A stretch of DNA of 64,000 nt from the NCBI GenBank assembly GCA_035772735.1, contig JASDFA010000016.1, positions 138,892,501 to 138,956,500 of the forward strand, given 5' to 3'. The stretch comes from Datura wrightii (lineage: Eukaryota; Streptophyta; Magnoliopsida; Solanales; Solanaceae). Under the pieces are notes generated by a model, which saw only the letters and a list, made by a program, of their open reading frames with translations, had not been told where the DNA came from and searched no databases. Positions 46,192 through 57,578 of this stretch are shown one piece after another (the first letter of the stretch is position 1; each line of letters starts with the position of its first letter). The position numbers and the translations under genes are program-made.

Positions 46192-48507
46192 TCATCGCTC
46201 CGGTGGTTTTCCCAATAACTCTCGTGATTCAACTATCTGCGCATCATCAGCTCGATCAATCACGTTGATCACCGAGAGTTCCTCGTACACAGTTGGGAGC
46301 TTGGTGGCCTTGTATACATCAAACACTTCTACCTTGTCGTGTGCTCGCATTGTTAGCTGTCCTGCAGCTACATCAATCAACGCTTTCCCGATCGCCAAGA
46401 AGGGACGCCCCAAATTAAATGGGACTTCCGCGTCTGGCTCAAAATCCAGCACGACGAAATCTACCGGGAAGATAAGGGAGCCCACTTGCACCAGCACATC
46501 ATCCACAATGCCATCAGGTCTGGCTAAGGACCGATCCGCTAGTTGCAAGATCACTGTTGTTGGTCTAGGACTCCCTAGACCCAACTTCTTGAATACCAAT
46601 GACGACATCAAATTAATGCTCGCTCCCAAATCACATAATCCGCGAGCTCGGATACTCTTCCCAATTGTAATTTGTATAGTAAAGCTCCCAGGATCTTTGA
46701 GCTTTGTGGGCAATTGGTTTTGTATCGGGGAAGTGCACTCCTCCATGAGAGCTACCGTAGCATACTCAGTCAACCGACTTTTGTTCGCCACGATGTCCTT
46801 AATGTACTTTGCATATTTCGGCACTCCCTGCAAAACATCAACAAGAGGTAAGTTAATATGTACCTGCTTTAGCACCTCCATGAATTTTTTGAAACACGCC
46901 TCCTCCTTGTGTTTCTTTAATCTTTGAGGGAACGGGGGTGGTGGTGTTTCTGATTCAGCTTCCTTTTTCTTCCCCCTCTCATCACTTTGCTCCCTCTCAA
47001 CTTCTGCTGCTCCCGATTGTTGAGGTGGTCTTTCTGGTTCCACCTCTTTAAGCTGCAAACCACTCCTTGTGGTCACCGCATTCACCTGCTTGGTGTTGGG
47101 ATCTATGTCGCTCGGGAGTCCTCCTCTAGGCATGGTGTTCTGGGCTCCAGCAAATTGCCCAAATTGATATTCAAGTGCCTTAGTAGCTAACTGGTTGTTC
47201 TTCACCTCGGCTGCCAATTTCACATAGTCAGCCTACAATTGAGATTGGTTAGCTATCATTGTCTTGAACATCTCCTCAATGCTGGGTGATGGTGGGGGAG
47301 GAGGGGCATTGTTGTTTCTATATTGTGCTTGTTAGTTCTGATGCCCTCCTTGATTCCTCTGCACCCCCTGACTCAAACTTTGCCCTTGATGGTTGTTGCT
47401 ACCCCAAGAGAAATTCGGGTGATTCCTCCAGTTGGAATTGTAGCTGTTGCCATACTGTTGGTGGTTGTTCCTCTGTACATTTCCCACAAAGTTCACCGAG
47501 TCAAGATTTGCTCCACAACACTCAGCTGAGTGCTCACTACTCCTGCACACTTCACACCAAATCTGCTGCACTACATTCACTGGGGCTTGAGTCTGGTTCA
47601 TTGTCATGTTACTGAAGTGGGTGTTGAGTTGATTCTGTAAAGCAGCTATCTGTGCAACAATAGCTGTAAAACCATCTACTTCTAGAACTCCTGCTGCTTT
47701 CCTTGTTCCTCCTCTTGATGAATAAGCATTACACTCCGGATTTCCCTGCGAAATACGATTTAACAAGGTATACAACTCCTCATAAGTTTTCTCCAGTGCC
47801 TGTCCCCCAGCTGCTGAGTCTAGCAAGATTTTTGTATGGGGTTCCAAACCCTCTATAAAAGTGTGCACCAGCACATCATTGGATTGATGATGATGTGGAC
47901 AATCCCGCAACATGGACTTGAATCTCTCCCAAGCCTGATATAGATTCTCCCCATCTCTCTATTTGAAACTTAGAATTTGACTTCTAAGTCTTGTTGTTTT
48001 ACCGGATGGAAAAAATCGTATCAAGAATTTCCCTGCAAGATCATCCCACGTAGTAATAGAATTTGGTGGCTCAGCTTTCAACCACTTCTTGGCTTCTCCC
48101 AATAGTGAAAATGGGAACAATGTAATCCTGACATAATCTGATGACACTCCAGCGGGGATGTAAGTGTCACTTATCTCCAAAAAATTTTGGAGATGCTGCT
48201 GTGGATCCTCATGAGGGAGACCTGTGAACTACCCGCTGGTGTGAAACAATTGCACCATGTTTTGTTTGAGCTCGAAACTCCCTCCTGGCTTAGGTTTGCG
48301 GATGCTAGATGTGACATTGTTAGCATGTGGGATAGCCACCTCGCGAACCAGCCTAGCTGCCATCTCCTCGGGCACTAGCATTGCCCTTACTACTGGTGGA
48401 TTCTGTTGTTGCTCCATGATTGTTTGTCTGAGCAACTGCAGCTTTTTCTCTAGAGCTTCTCTCCGCTGACGATGAAATTGTCTTTCAGGCTCTAAATATG
48501 AGTCCAC
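46192..48507 (-). pseudogene. Gag-protease polyprotein with four in-frame stops
   Basis: A single frame of 772 codons from an ATG at 48505-48507 to 46192. It holds the retrotransposon Gag core (FPFSLLGEAKKWLKAE, then WDDLAGKFLIRFFP), a second Gag segment (FIEGLEPHTKILLDSAAGG), a CCHC zinc knuckle (CEVCRSSEHSAECC) and an aspartic protease region with CDLGASINLM and a downstream NLGRPFLAIGKALIDV. Stops lie just after 48229, 47959, 47332 and 47223, each TAG or TAA, with no change of frame between them. An intact protein would assemble particles and process them. Codon context suggests each stop was a Gln codon. Confidence 0.88.
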
Positions 48508-48637
48508 CAGCTCCTTGTCTCTTGCCAGTGTTCAACAGAGATTATATCTGCGAAATACAGGCTAAGACCAAGTTGTCAACACTTAAGAAAAAAAATATAG
48601 TAAATTTACACTTAAGAAAAATTTCACCAATTGCCAG

Positions 48638-48655
48638 TCCCCGACAATGGCGCCA
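48638..48655 (-). other. Primer-binding site, tRNA-Asp-like
   Basis: TGGCGCCATTGTCGGGGA on the - strand, six bases inside the 5' LTR. The TGGCGCC...CGGGGA form is that of Athila/Tat elements. Confidence 0.85.
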
Positions 48656-48661
48656 AAAACT

Positions 48662-50040
48662 TGTTCGGTGCTTTTGAGTATATAGCTACACGCAAGTGCA
48701 CGTGGTCGAACAAGTAGTAAAGTAGCTTAAGTAAGTCAAGTATCGATCCCATAGGGATTGGGATAAGGTAACAAATTACTTAAGTGTCACTATACTTTAA
48801 CTCTAAAAATGCAGACAACAGTGTAAAGAAGAGTTTGATATTGTGGTTTCTAGTTTTATACTAAGTCTAAAACGAATATCTAATGTGAGTTTGAACTATG
48901 AATATGAGCATGCTGAGGTTAAAGGAACATGTATAGAAACTAATTATCGATACAATTGTTGGTTAATATTTCCTCCAGTTGCTAGTCAAGAATTATTGCC
49001 AATGGATTAAAACTCTCGTATTTAACCCAACTTAAGAATCATGAACCATCCACCTACATTTCTGTGATTAAACGCAATTCATGTTCTAGCCATACAACAC
49101 CGATTCCTTAACTGACTAATACGACTTTCAGGTATATTTCTATCCTGAAGGTAAATCAATTCTCAATTTTTCCAAACTAAGAAAAGATCATATCCTATTA
49201 ATTCAAAACTTTTCAATTTCTTGCTCTCTCGAGTGAAACTGGACTTTTTAGATGTACATTAACGTTGGCCACACATTAATGCAGTAAGAACAAGAATCAA
49301 TAGAACAACCATGGGAGAAAAGATGAAAAACCAAATAATCAATAATCACATTTCAATACAATTGTTCTTAACCTCAGCAAGAAGAGGATTTAGCCACTCA
49401 TTTGTGGATTAAACATCATTAAATGAGTGTTAAACATACAAGCAATTGAAATAAAGAAGGAGATAGAGAAAAACCCTGAGATTTTCGTCCCCTCAACTGC
49501 CTGTAACCCACGTTCTTGCTCCACCCAGTCAGAATTATTAAAAATGAACCTAAGTGTTCTATTTATACTAGTGGGATTTTTTCCCGGAATAACAAGCAAC
49601 GTGTCACGGAGTGCATCGCGGAGCACTGCCTCCGTGACACGCCACTGACGCGGAGCCTTACTGGAAATTGATTGTCCAGGTAATAAGGCCCAACGTGGCA
49701 CGGCGTGCAACGCGGGGCTAGGCCAATGTGCCACGGCCCCAACCCGCACCTTCACTGGAATTTTGCAAAAATTCCCTCTCCAGGCAGAAGGCATCCGCGT
49801 AAATTGTGCCTTCCAATGCTTTTTCCCTTGCTAACATCCGAGTCCAACCCCGATCTCTCCCAACACGCATTTTAGCTTCCCAAAATTATATTTCACCTGC
49901 AAAACAATGCTAATCATGTTGGTTAGTATAAATTCACATTTTATTATCAATCACATGAGAATGTATAAACATTGATAGATAAACAAGGCTAAAATGACAC
50001 ATTTGAGTATTCCTTGGGCATATAAATTTGCCTAAGATCA
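48662..50040 (-). repeat. 5' LTR of the gag-protease element
   Basis: 1379 bp, 39 bp shorter than the 3' LTR. The difference is one 36-bp deletion that removes the CGCGATGG hairpin (junction 49799/49800) and a 3-bp AAG loss near 49455. In the first 160 bp at the left end the two LTRs differ at six places, all transitions. The TATA box (reverse) is at 49560-49567. Confidence 0.95.
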
Positions 50041-51116
50041 GTATTAATGATGAAAAATATGTTTTCAAGTTACCCATGTTTATAATCATGTTTTCAAGTG
50101 AATTGAGTATTTTCAAGCATGTTAAAGTATTGGGAAATGCCCACATGTTCAAAAATCATTTACGATTTATGATATAGATTTCATGATTGACAGATTTATG
50201 ATGTTGGCTGATTAATGGGCCCTTGATTCATGGCTAAACTTGTATGTAAATGGGGATGAATGGTGTTAATATTTATTTGGCCATGAATCTCATGAACAAT
50301 GTTTATAATTTACGTACGATCCTAAAGTGCATGTTTTAGGAGTAGTATCTCGCACCGAGTAGCCCAACGTTCAAAGGACTATGCCAGTGTCTCATAACTA
50401 CGTGCCACCGTAGGTTCATATTGATACATTACAATGTTAATTGATCCCCTATTTCGTGATATCACATCATGCACGTCCCTTGCCTGGCAAGCCCGGGATG
50501 ACTCTGCCCACTTGAGTGAGATAGTTGGGGCATCATGTAAGGCTCTACGATGATGGTGTCGGTTATGACGAGTCCTCCCATTGTTCCGCATGTTTTATGA
50601 ATTGTTATGTTAATGTACTTTGGTTCAAGTTATGATTTATAAAGTATTCTCTTATGACTATGATGATGAATGGCTTACGAATGTTTTGAAAACCTTGAGC
50701 CTTATGTTACGTTATGATATTTATGTTATGAGCATGTTGTCCTACTCTTATGAACTTTTATGTATTTTAAATGTCCGTTTTACTTACCTTGTATACTCGG
50801 TACATTCCACGTACTGACCGCATACTCTATGCTGTATCATTTTATGATACAGGTTCCGATCTTCAAATCCAGCACTGTCATTAGCTCGTTCTCGGAGTTA
50901 GCTTCTAGTTCATTGGTGAGTCCTTGTTTCCCGAGGACCAATTGATATCAGTTATCCTTTATGTTCAGTTTTCTAGACTTTTTGAGTTAGTTGGGGGTGT
51001 TGTCCAATCAGCCCATCAGATATGTTAGAGACTTTCAGACTATATGTAGTATTCAGCTGTCATGTATGAAGTGCGCTTTGCTTTCCATGTTATGTTATGA
51101 TTATGCTTTATCTATG

Positions 51117-53362
51117 TGTTACACCCCTTAAGTTTCTAGCATTTAGTCGACCTATTTGCATGTTGGTTGAGAGTTTTAGAATGCCATACGTGCGAGAAAA
51201 GGGCCCGGGGAAAGGCTGAACGAGTGCCAAGTTGGAATTTCGCAAGAGGAGGCCGAACCGCGCTGCCCAAAGGGGCAAAGTGGCACGGAGCTGGGACCTC
51301 GTGTTAGCCAACGTGGCACGGAGCCAAAATGGTGCGTTGGCCAGCATGCCACGTTGCCATGTATTTTGCTGCAAGTATATATAGGCCTCACCCTTAGATT
51401 ATTATCATTCTCCATATATACCACGCGATCAGTAGAGATAGGGACAAAGAGAATATATAATTTTCTTCTGATTACGCTGTCAAACACCGTCTAAATTGAA
51501 ATTAACTTCGGGTATCAAAGTATAAGGCTGCAGGGAGCATTTCTACGGAGTTAGTTTCGCAAAAATCGCCCGGCGAAGCGTCGACCCGCCTAGTCAAAGT
51601 GATTGAAATTGCTCCAAACTAGTGTTAATACACTCCCAGCATTAAAGTGAGTATTTCTCTCTTCTAGACTTCCGAGAAATTTCGAGTTTTCGGTCGTTCT
51701 TCGATAAGCCGAAGAATAACCAGTAGAAATATACATAGTATTGTTTTCTTCCAAAATAATGATGAAATTAGTTCTATTCTATTGTGAAAATGATTACAAT
51801 TGGGGAAATAGCTGAATATTAGCCGAGCCATGCCAGTTAATCAGAAAGCCGACAGTCGAGGTATGTAAAACCAGTTTCTTTTGGCAAGTTAGTTGTCCTA
51901 GTATAGTAAACAGTATATATTGCAGTAGAGTATTTCAAAAATAGTATAGCATACTTAGTATGAAATTTAGTAAAGCACGTCAGAAATATTATATCGTGTT
52001 TAGCATGAAACTTAGTAAAACATCATAAGTCCTAGCAAATTATTTTAGAAATGTTATATCATACTTTAGTATGAGATTCAGTACAACATGTCAGAGATTA
52101 TATTATTATTATCAGATTCAGTATGTATTATATGCAGTCATTGCTGTCAGTTGGGACTTGATTATATTATTTTGGGCCGGATTACCTAGATTCCGTGATC
52201 GCCCCAGGGTTAATAGCTGTATCGACTCGTTCGCCAGAGGGCGAGGATACGTCGCTCTATGGAGTGGCATGCCATCCGCTAGGGACGAAGATGGGATGCT
52301 AGTTTCCCCATATTTTGCCGTGGTTGGCCTTTATACACCCCCGTCGAGCGCTTGCGCCCGGGGTGTTGATTTCAAGAGTCCTCCGAACTCAGGTACAGTT
52401 ATAGTCAGGGGCCCAACGGGCCCAAGTTGCATACCCAGGGGATCGGCCGGTTGCTTATAGTTACTAGGTGATGTCGTATGACCTGGGTAGGGGTAAATAG
52501 ATTGTGATGATTGTACCTTCCGGCTTATGGGGGCCAGGTAAGGTTTATGTTGTGTTATGTTATGTCATGTTATGTTATTTTAGTTATGGTTAGATAGACA
52601 GTAGGACGCCATGTTACCAGGTACAACTCCTACTCTTTTTAGAATAGTTAAGGCTAGTCCTGAACCCACTATTCTAGTCAATTTTAGTCTGTCTTTCTTA
52701 TTGCTCCAGTTACTATCAGTTTCATTATTTACTTTCAGTTATTTTCAGTTGTTGTTTTGCATACTCAGTACCAGTGGTACTGACGCCCGTTTTAGGGCGC
52801 TGCATTACTTACCTGTAGGTACACATAGATGAGGAGCAGATCCCTCGTAGTCCCAGTCAGCGATACAGAGCGTTCAGCTCCTTTCATCCGGAGCTTGAAA
52901 GACAGAGGTTTACTCTCCTTTTGATTGTGCAGTATGGCTAGGCCGAGGCCTTGTCCTGACCATCTTATTATATAGGCTTGCAGATTGTATATTTTCCCTG
53001 TGGTGAGTTGTATTGGCCGTGTGGGGCCTTATTCAGTTGCTAGTTGGTGGCCTTGTCAGCCACAGATCAATTTAGTGCTCGATTTCATTTCTCAGATATA
53101 ACTAAACAGCATGGTGGCCTTGTTGGCCTGCATAGGATCCCCTATAGTTGGTTGTTCTAGTTAGCTGTTTATATCCTTATAGGTGGCTATAGGCCTTGTC
53201 GGCCGAAGGCTGTGTTTGCAGCCGTTATATAGCCCGTCATTTTCTTGAATCCAGAGTTAGAGCCAGCCTGGCACCAAAAGTGCTTAGGCTCAGTTAGTCC
53301 AGTAGTCTAGGTCCTAGTAGGGCACAAGGTGCAAGTAATGCCTCCCAAGGTGGGGTGTGACA
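51117..53362 (+). mobile_element. Gypsy solo LTR (TGTCACGCC family), + orientation
   Basis: TGTTACACCCC to GGGGTGTGACA, 2246 bp, with exact duplication CTATG at 51112-51116 and 53363-53367. It is the reverse complement of the family at 27985. Inverted repeat CAACGTGGCA (51309-51318) and TGCCACGTTG (51347-51356) lies 20 bp before a TATATATA box at 51376-51383. It sits inside the solo LTR 39239-53494. Confidence 0.93.
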
Positions 53363-53499
53363 CTATGTTATCATGTCTAGTAATTCTGCTTTACTGGATT
53401 GAGATAGATGTATGTTCATGCCATGGGTCGACATGGAGTCTCTCGGGTCTCCTTGTCCCGTGTCTCGATCTGGACCTACGTTCTGGTCATGACAATTTA

Positions 53500-55790
53500 T
53501 AGAACTTGTATTATCACAGAAGATAGGCACAGTGCCCATGTCTAAGACATAATCCCTTAATTACTATTTTATCCATAACAGCTAAGCACAACATGATGCA
53601 GCAACTATATATCAACTTCAGCTGTGGACAGGGCTATGGAATTTTGTTTCTTTGTATCCCAAGAAATTAAGCTTGAACCAAGGAAGTGAGCCATACCTGA
53701 TGTGCTTTTCCTTTCTATAAGGGAACCTGCATAGTCAACATTTGCATAACCTACTAGATCAAGATTACCTCCCTTGGGATACCACATACATAGATTATCT
53801 GTTCCCTTCAAGTATCTTAGGATACACTTAACTACAGTCAGGTGAGATTCTCTAGGAGAAGATTGAAACCTTGCAAATAATCCAACACTAAACACAATAT
53901 TTGGACTGGTGGCAGTTAAATAAAGGAGATATCCAATCATACCCCTATAGCTTTTGTCACTTACTAGATTTCCATGTTCATCTTTATCTAGCTCAGTGGC
54001 ATAACAATAGGTGTATCAATCGATTTAGTAGAGTCCATGTCATATTTCTTAAGCAATTCCGTAATATATTTTTGTTGATGGATCATTATTCCATTCAAAA
54101 ATTATTTGATTTGTAAGCCTAAGAACAAATTTAGCTCACCCATCATACTCATTTCGAATTTACTACTCATCAACAAAGCAAATTCATTACATAAGGTTTC
54201 GTTTGTTGCACCAAAGATAATATCATCTACATATACTTGTACAACCAACAATGAATCCTTTTCTTTGCTTTTTAGAAACAGAGTATTGTCAATGTTCCCC
54301 CTAGAAAAACCATTTTTCATCAAAAATTTTGAAAGGCGCTCAAACCAAGCTCTAGGAGCTTGTTTCAATCAATATAAGGTATTATCCAACTTAAAAACAT
54401 AACCAGGAAATTCAGGATTTTCAAAACCAGGAGGTTGACGGACATATACCTCTTCCTTCAGTTCCCCATTTAGGAACACACTTTTGACATCCATTTGATA
54501 GAGGGTGAATTCCATGTGAGCAGCAAACGCAATTAGCATTCTTGTTGCCTCCATCCTTGCGATTGGTGCAAAGGTTTCTTCATAATCAATGCCTTCTTCT
54601 TGGTTATAGCCCTGGACCACTAGACGGGCTTTTTCCTAGTGACATTTCCCTGTTCATCAAGTTTATTTCGGAACACCCACTTTGTTACAATTATAGTACG
54701 TCTCATTGGTGTGGTTCCAAGTGCTATACCTTGCTCCTTTCGAACTGGTTGAGCTCCTCTTGCATAGCCATTAGCCAATCTAGATCCTGCAAGGCTTCAC
54801 GATAATTTTTAGGCGCAATATAAGATAAAAAGGCTGAATAAGCACAAAAGTTTCTCATAGAGGCCCTTGTTTGAATTCCCTTATTAAGATCAGTTACTAT
54901 TAGATCAAGGGGATGAGAACTTTGGTGCTTCCACGGCCTCAAAATCAATTCTTGTGGATTGTCATTTTGTGTTTCTGGAACAGGGTTAGATGATGTTCCT
55001 TCCTCTGTTCATTCTTCCGAACTCGCCACTATCTCAGGGATTGTTCCCCCTGAATTTTTCTGTTCCTGCCTTGGTTCCGAGGGAACGTTCAAGGAGTCTG
55101 TTTCCAAGAGCGTTCCTTTATTTAGTGCTGGAGCACTTATCTGTTCAGTTGAAGATGGGACAAGGCCTATTTCATGTTCATCCTCGTTTTCTTGAAAATC
55201 TGTCTTAACAAAGAGGATAGACTCATCAAAAATAACATGAATGCTTTCTTCTACACACTTTGTCCTTTTATTGAACACTTTATAAGCCGGATTATCCAAG
55301 GAACACTCCTTCATCACTTCTTGCATCAAACTTTTCTAAGGCAGTTTTTCCATTATTTTGAACAAAACATTTGCTACCAAAGGTTCGTAAGTATTTGATA
55401 CTCGATTTTCTGCCTTCAAGAAGTTCGTAAGGAGTTTTATCAAGAAGGAATATAATCATGCATCTGTTAATTATATAACAAGCCATATTTACTGCTTCAG
55501 CCCAAAAACTCTTAGGAAGTCCACTAGCGATAAGCATTACTCGTGCCATATCTTCTAGTGTTCTATTTTTTCTTTCCACAACTCTGTTTTGTTGGGGAGT
55601 TCTTGGGGCTGAAAAGTTATGATTAATTCCATAATTGAAACAAAAAGCAGTAAATTTGGCATTCTCAAACTCAGTGCCATGATCAGATAAAATACTTATT
55701 GCATCCAAACCAAGAGTTCGTTGAATCCTTTTTGCAAACACTTTAAATATGTCGAATGCTTCATCCTTAGAGGATAGAAAAATGTCCATT
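53500..55790 (-). pseudogene. Integrase, reverse transcriptase and RNase H of the SIRE-like element
   Basis: Read on the - strand from about 55790. The integrase core keeps SDHGTEFEN and VVERKNRTLEDMAR (second Asp and the Glu of the catalytic triad), then the linker to reverse transcriptase. Reverse transcriptase (54948-54102) has FAPIARMEATRMLIAFAA, QMDVKSVFLNG and YVDDIIFG. RNase H (53940-53500) has DYAGSLIERKSTSG and ALSTAEVDI. The integrase-before-reverse-transcriptase order defines Copia. Frames change between blocks and stops are frequent. The last part of RNase H is at 39024-39238. Confidence 0.9.
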
Positions 55791-57518
55791 TTTATCTTGG
55801 TTAAACATTCATATCTAACATGTACAGTGTGACCACAATGGCTACAAAGTTTATGATCTGCCAGACTAACATATTTTCTTTTACGATCCCATTTGATAGG
55901 TTTGTTATTGTAACCAAGACCAGCTCTAGCTCTGTTGTGATGCTCATTTAGCCAGGTTAAAGCTTCAGATAATTTGTTCCATTTTTCATCAAAGCAATGT
56001 CATTATTAGCTTGATTCAAGGTTACTTGAAGCTCAGAACTTTTCTTCTTTTGTTTGCACAATTCCCTTTTCAAGGAGGTAATTTCAGCTTCATGAAAACC
56101 TTGGTCATTGATAATTATTTCATTTCTTGATGTTTTCCCTTCCTTGATGGTGTTTATTTTAGATTTTAGAGACAATACTATTTCCATCAATTTACTGTTT
56201 TCAGTTTTCTGAACAGAGGCAGTTTCCTCTAAATTGCTGATTTCAGCATTGAGTGTTTTAATGACATTTTCCGATTCAATTTCTCCTTTTTTAGAACTTT
56301 GTAATCAAATTTCAAATTAGAGAAATTTTTTGACATTTCAACCTTCTCAACACTCATTTGATGACATTCATCCATCAAAGAAAGTAACAATTTAACTACT
56401 TTTCTTTTTGATAAATTGTGAACTTGAGTTTTTAAATTAGATAGACTTACCTCGGAGGAATCGCTGTCTGAGTCTGTGTCACTTTTAGCCATGAGGTCCA
56501 GATTGTCATTTTCACCATATTCTTATTCTAATTCATAATCAGAAGTTTCACCCCAAGTAGCTTTCATGAACTTTTTGGAATCTTTTGAAGCCAATTGTTG
56601 TTGTTTTTTCGAGTTCTTCCTTTGTTCTTCCTTCAAGAGGGGACAATCTTTTATCAGGGGATCCATCTTGCCACACGTGAAGCATCCTTGAAAATGTCAC
56701 TTCTCAGATGACTTTCTTTTATTGTGAGACCCCCTCTTATCTGAGTTTTCCTTTCTAAAGAACTTTTTGAACCTTCGAACAAACATTGCCATCTCTTCAT
56801 CATCAGATTTTGATTCAACTTTTAGGTTGAGACTGTGTTCCTTCTTGGGTTCCTCTGACACTTTGTCACTATTTTTAAGTTCATAAGTTTATAAATTTAC
56901 AATGAGCTCATCCATTTGCGTTGTGCTCATTTGTTTTTCTTCTTCGATGGAAGTAACTTTAGGTTCCCAAGAAGCAGTCATAATTCTCAAAAAGTTTCTG
57001 ATATTTTCTTCAGTTGTAAATTCCTTCCCAAGATATTTGAGCTCATTTGTGATGTGTGTGAATCGGGTAACCATGTCCTTGAAGGACTCCTTTTTGCCCA
57101 TGGCAAAGAGTTCATACTTCCTTATAAGCATGTCAATTCTGGATTGTTTTACCTGATTCGTACCTTCATGTGCTAGAGTGAGAGAGTTCCAAATCTCCTT
57201 TGCACTGGATCATCCAGAGATATGATTGTATTCATCAATTCCCATTCCAAAGTAGAGTATTTTTATAGCCTTAGCATTCTTCTCTATCATTTTGAAATCA
57301 TCAGTATCAAATTCATCTTCAGTCTTTGGCACCTTTGTTCCATCAGATTTTACTTTGGTAGGAACAAGAGGTCCCTTCAAGGTAATTAGCTATAGCAGAT
57401 AGTCCTCAACTTTCATATAAATTTCCATTTGATTTTTTCAAATACTATAATGTTGGCCATTAAAGAGAGGAGGTCGAGTGCTAGATTGTCCCTCAGGTAG
57501 GGTTATTTCAGAAGTCAT
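55791..57518 (-). pseudogene. Gag of the SIRE-like element
   Basis: Starts at an ATG at 57516-57518, 45 bp inside the primer-binding site. The frame holds LFNGQHYSI, DDFKMIEKNAKAIKILYFGM, KEIWNSLTLAHEGTNQVKQS and MVTRFTHITNELKYLGKEF, the usual order of the Copia Gag core. A knuckle near 56690 reads CFTCGKMDPLIKDC, with Pro in place of the usual His. A second Cys/His cluster (CSHCGHTVHVRYEC) is near 55830. Several stops occur, including two likely Trp codons. At about 55790 it passes straight into the middle of integrase, so protease is absent. Confidence 0.82.
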
Positions 57519-57563
57519 TTTGGCAGATCTTTCTCTAAGGGGTTAAACTATGAATGAGCAACC

Positions 57564-57576
57564 TGTTCTGATGCCA
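57564..57576 (-). other. Primer-binding site, initiator tRNA-Met, degraded
   Basis: TGGCATCAGAACA on the - strand, two bases inside the 5' LTR. It differs from the standard TGGTATCAGAGC at two places. Confidence 0.75.
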
Positions 57577-57578
57577 AT

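Larger units (their letters stand above)
40359..50040 (-). mobile_element. Non-autonomous gag-protease LTR element (Athila-like family A)
   Basis: LTRs are 40359-41776 and 48662-50040, with exact duplication GTATT at 40354-40358 and 50041-50045. On the - strand the order is primer-binding site (48638-48655), gag-protease (48507-46192), a GC-hairpin region (45540-45840), an accessory ORF (44205-43560), a long non-coding stretch and a polypurine tract at 41777-41790. No reverse transcriptase, RNase H or integrase motif occurs in the 6.9-kb interior, so it must have moved with enzymes from elsewhere. This resembles the TR-GAG class but also keeps protease and a 3' ORF. Close LTR similarity makes it one of the younger insertions. 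Confidence 0.9.
39239..53494 (+). mobile_element. Gypsy solo LTR (TGTAATACC family), itself split by two insertions
   Basis: TGTAATACC at 39239 to GGTCATGACA at 53494, with exact duplication ATTTA at 39234-39238 and 53495-53499. After removing 40359-50040 and 51117-53362 with one copy each of their duplications, about 2318 bp remain in three pieces (39239-40358, 50046-51116, 53368-53494). The first piece is rich in ACGACTCGT-like words; the last matches 1744-1860. It interrupts Copia RNase H. Confidence 0.92.

Noticed and set aside
46187..46927. 246-codon Ser/Thr-rich frame on the + strand
   Set aside because: Exact antisense of the gag-protease frame, which has recognisable domains; no domain on this strand.
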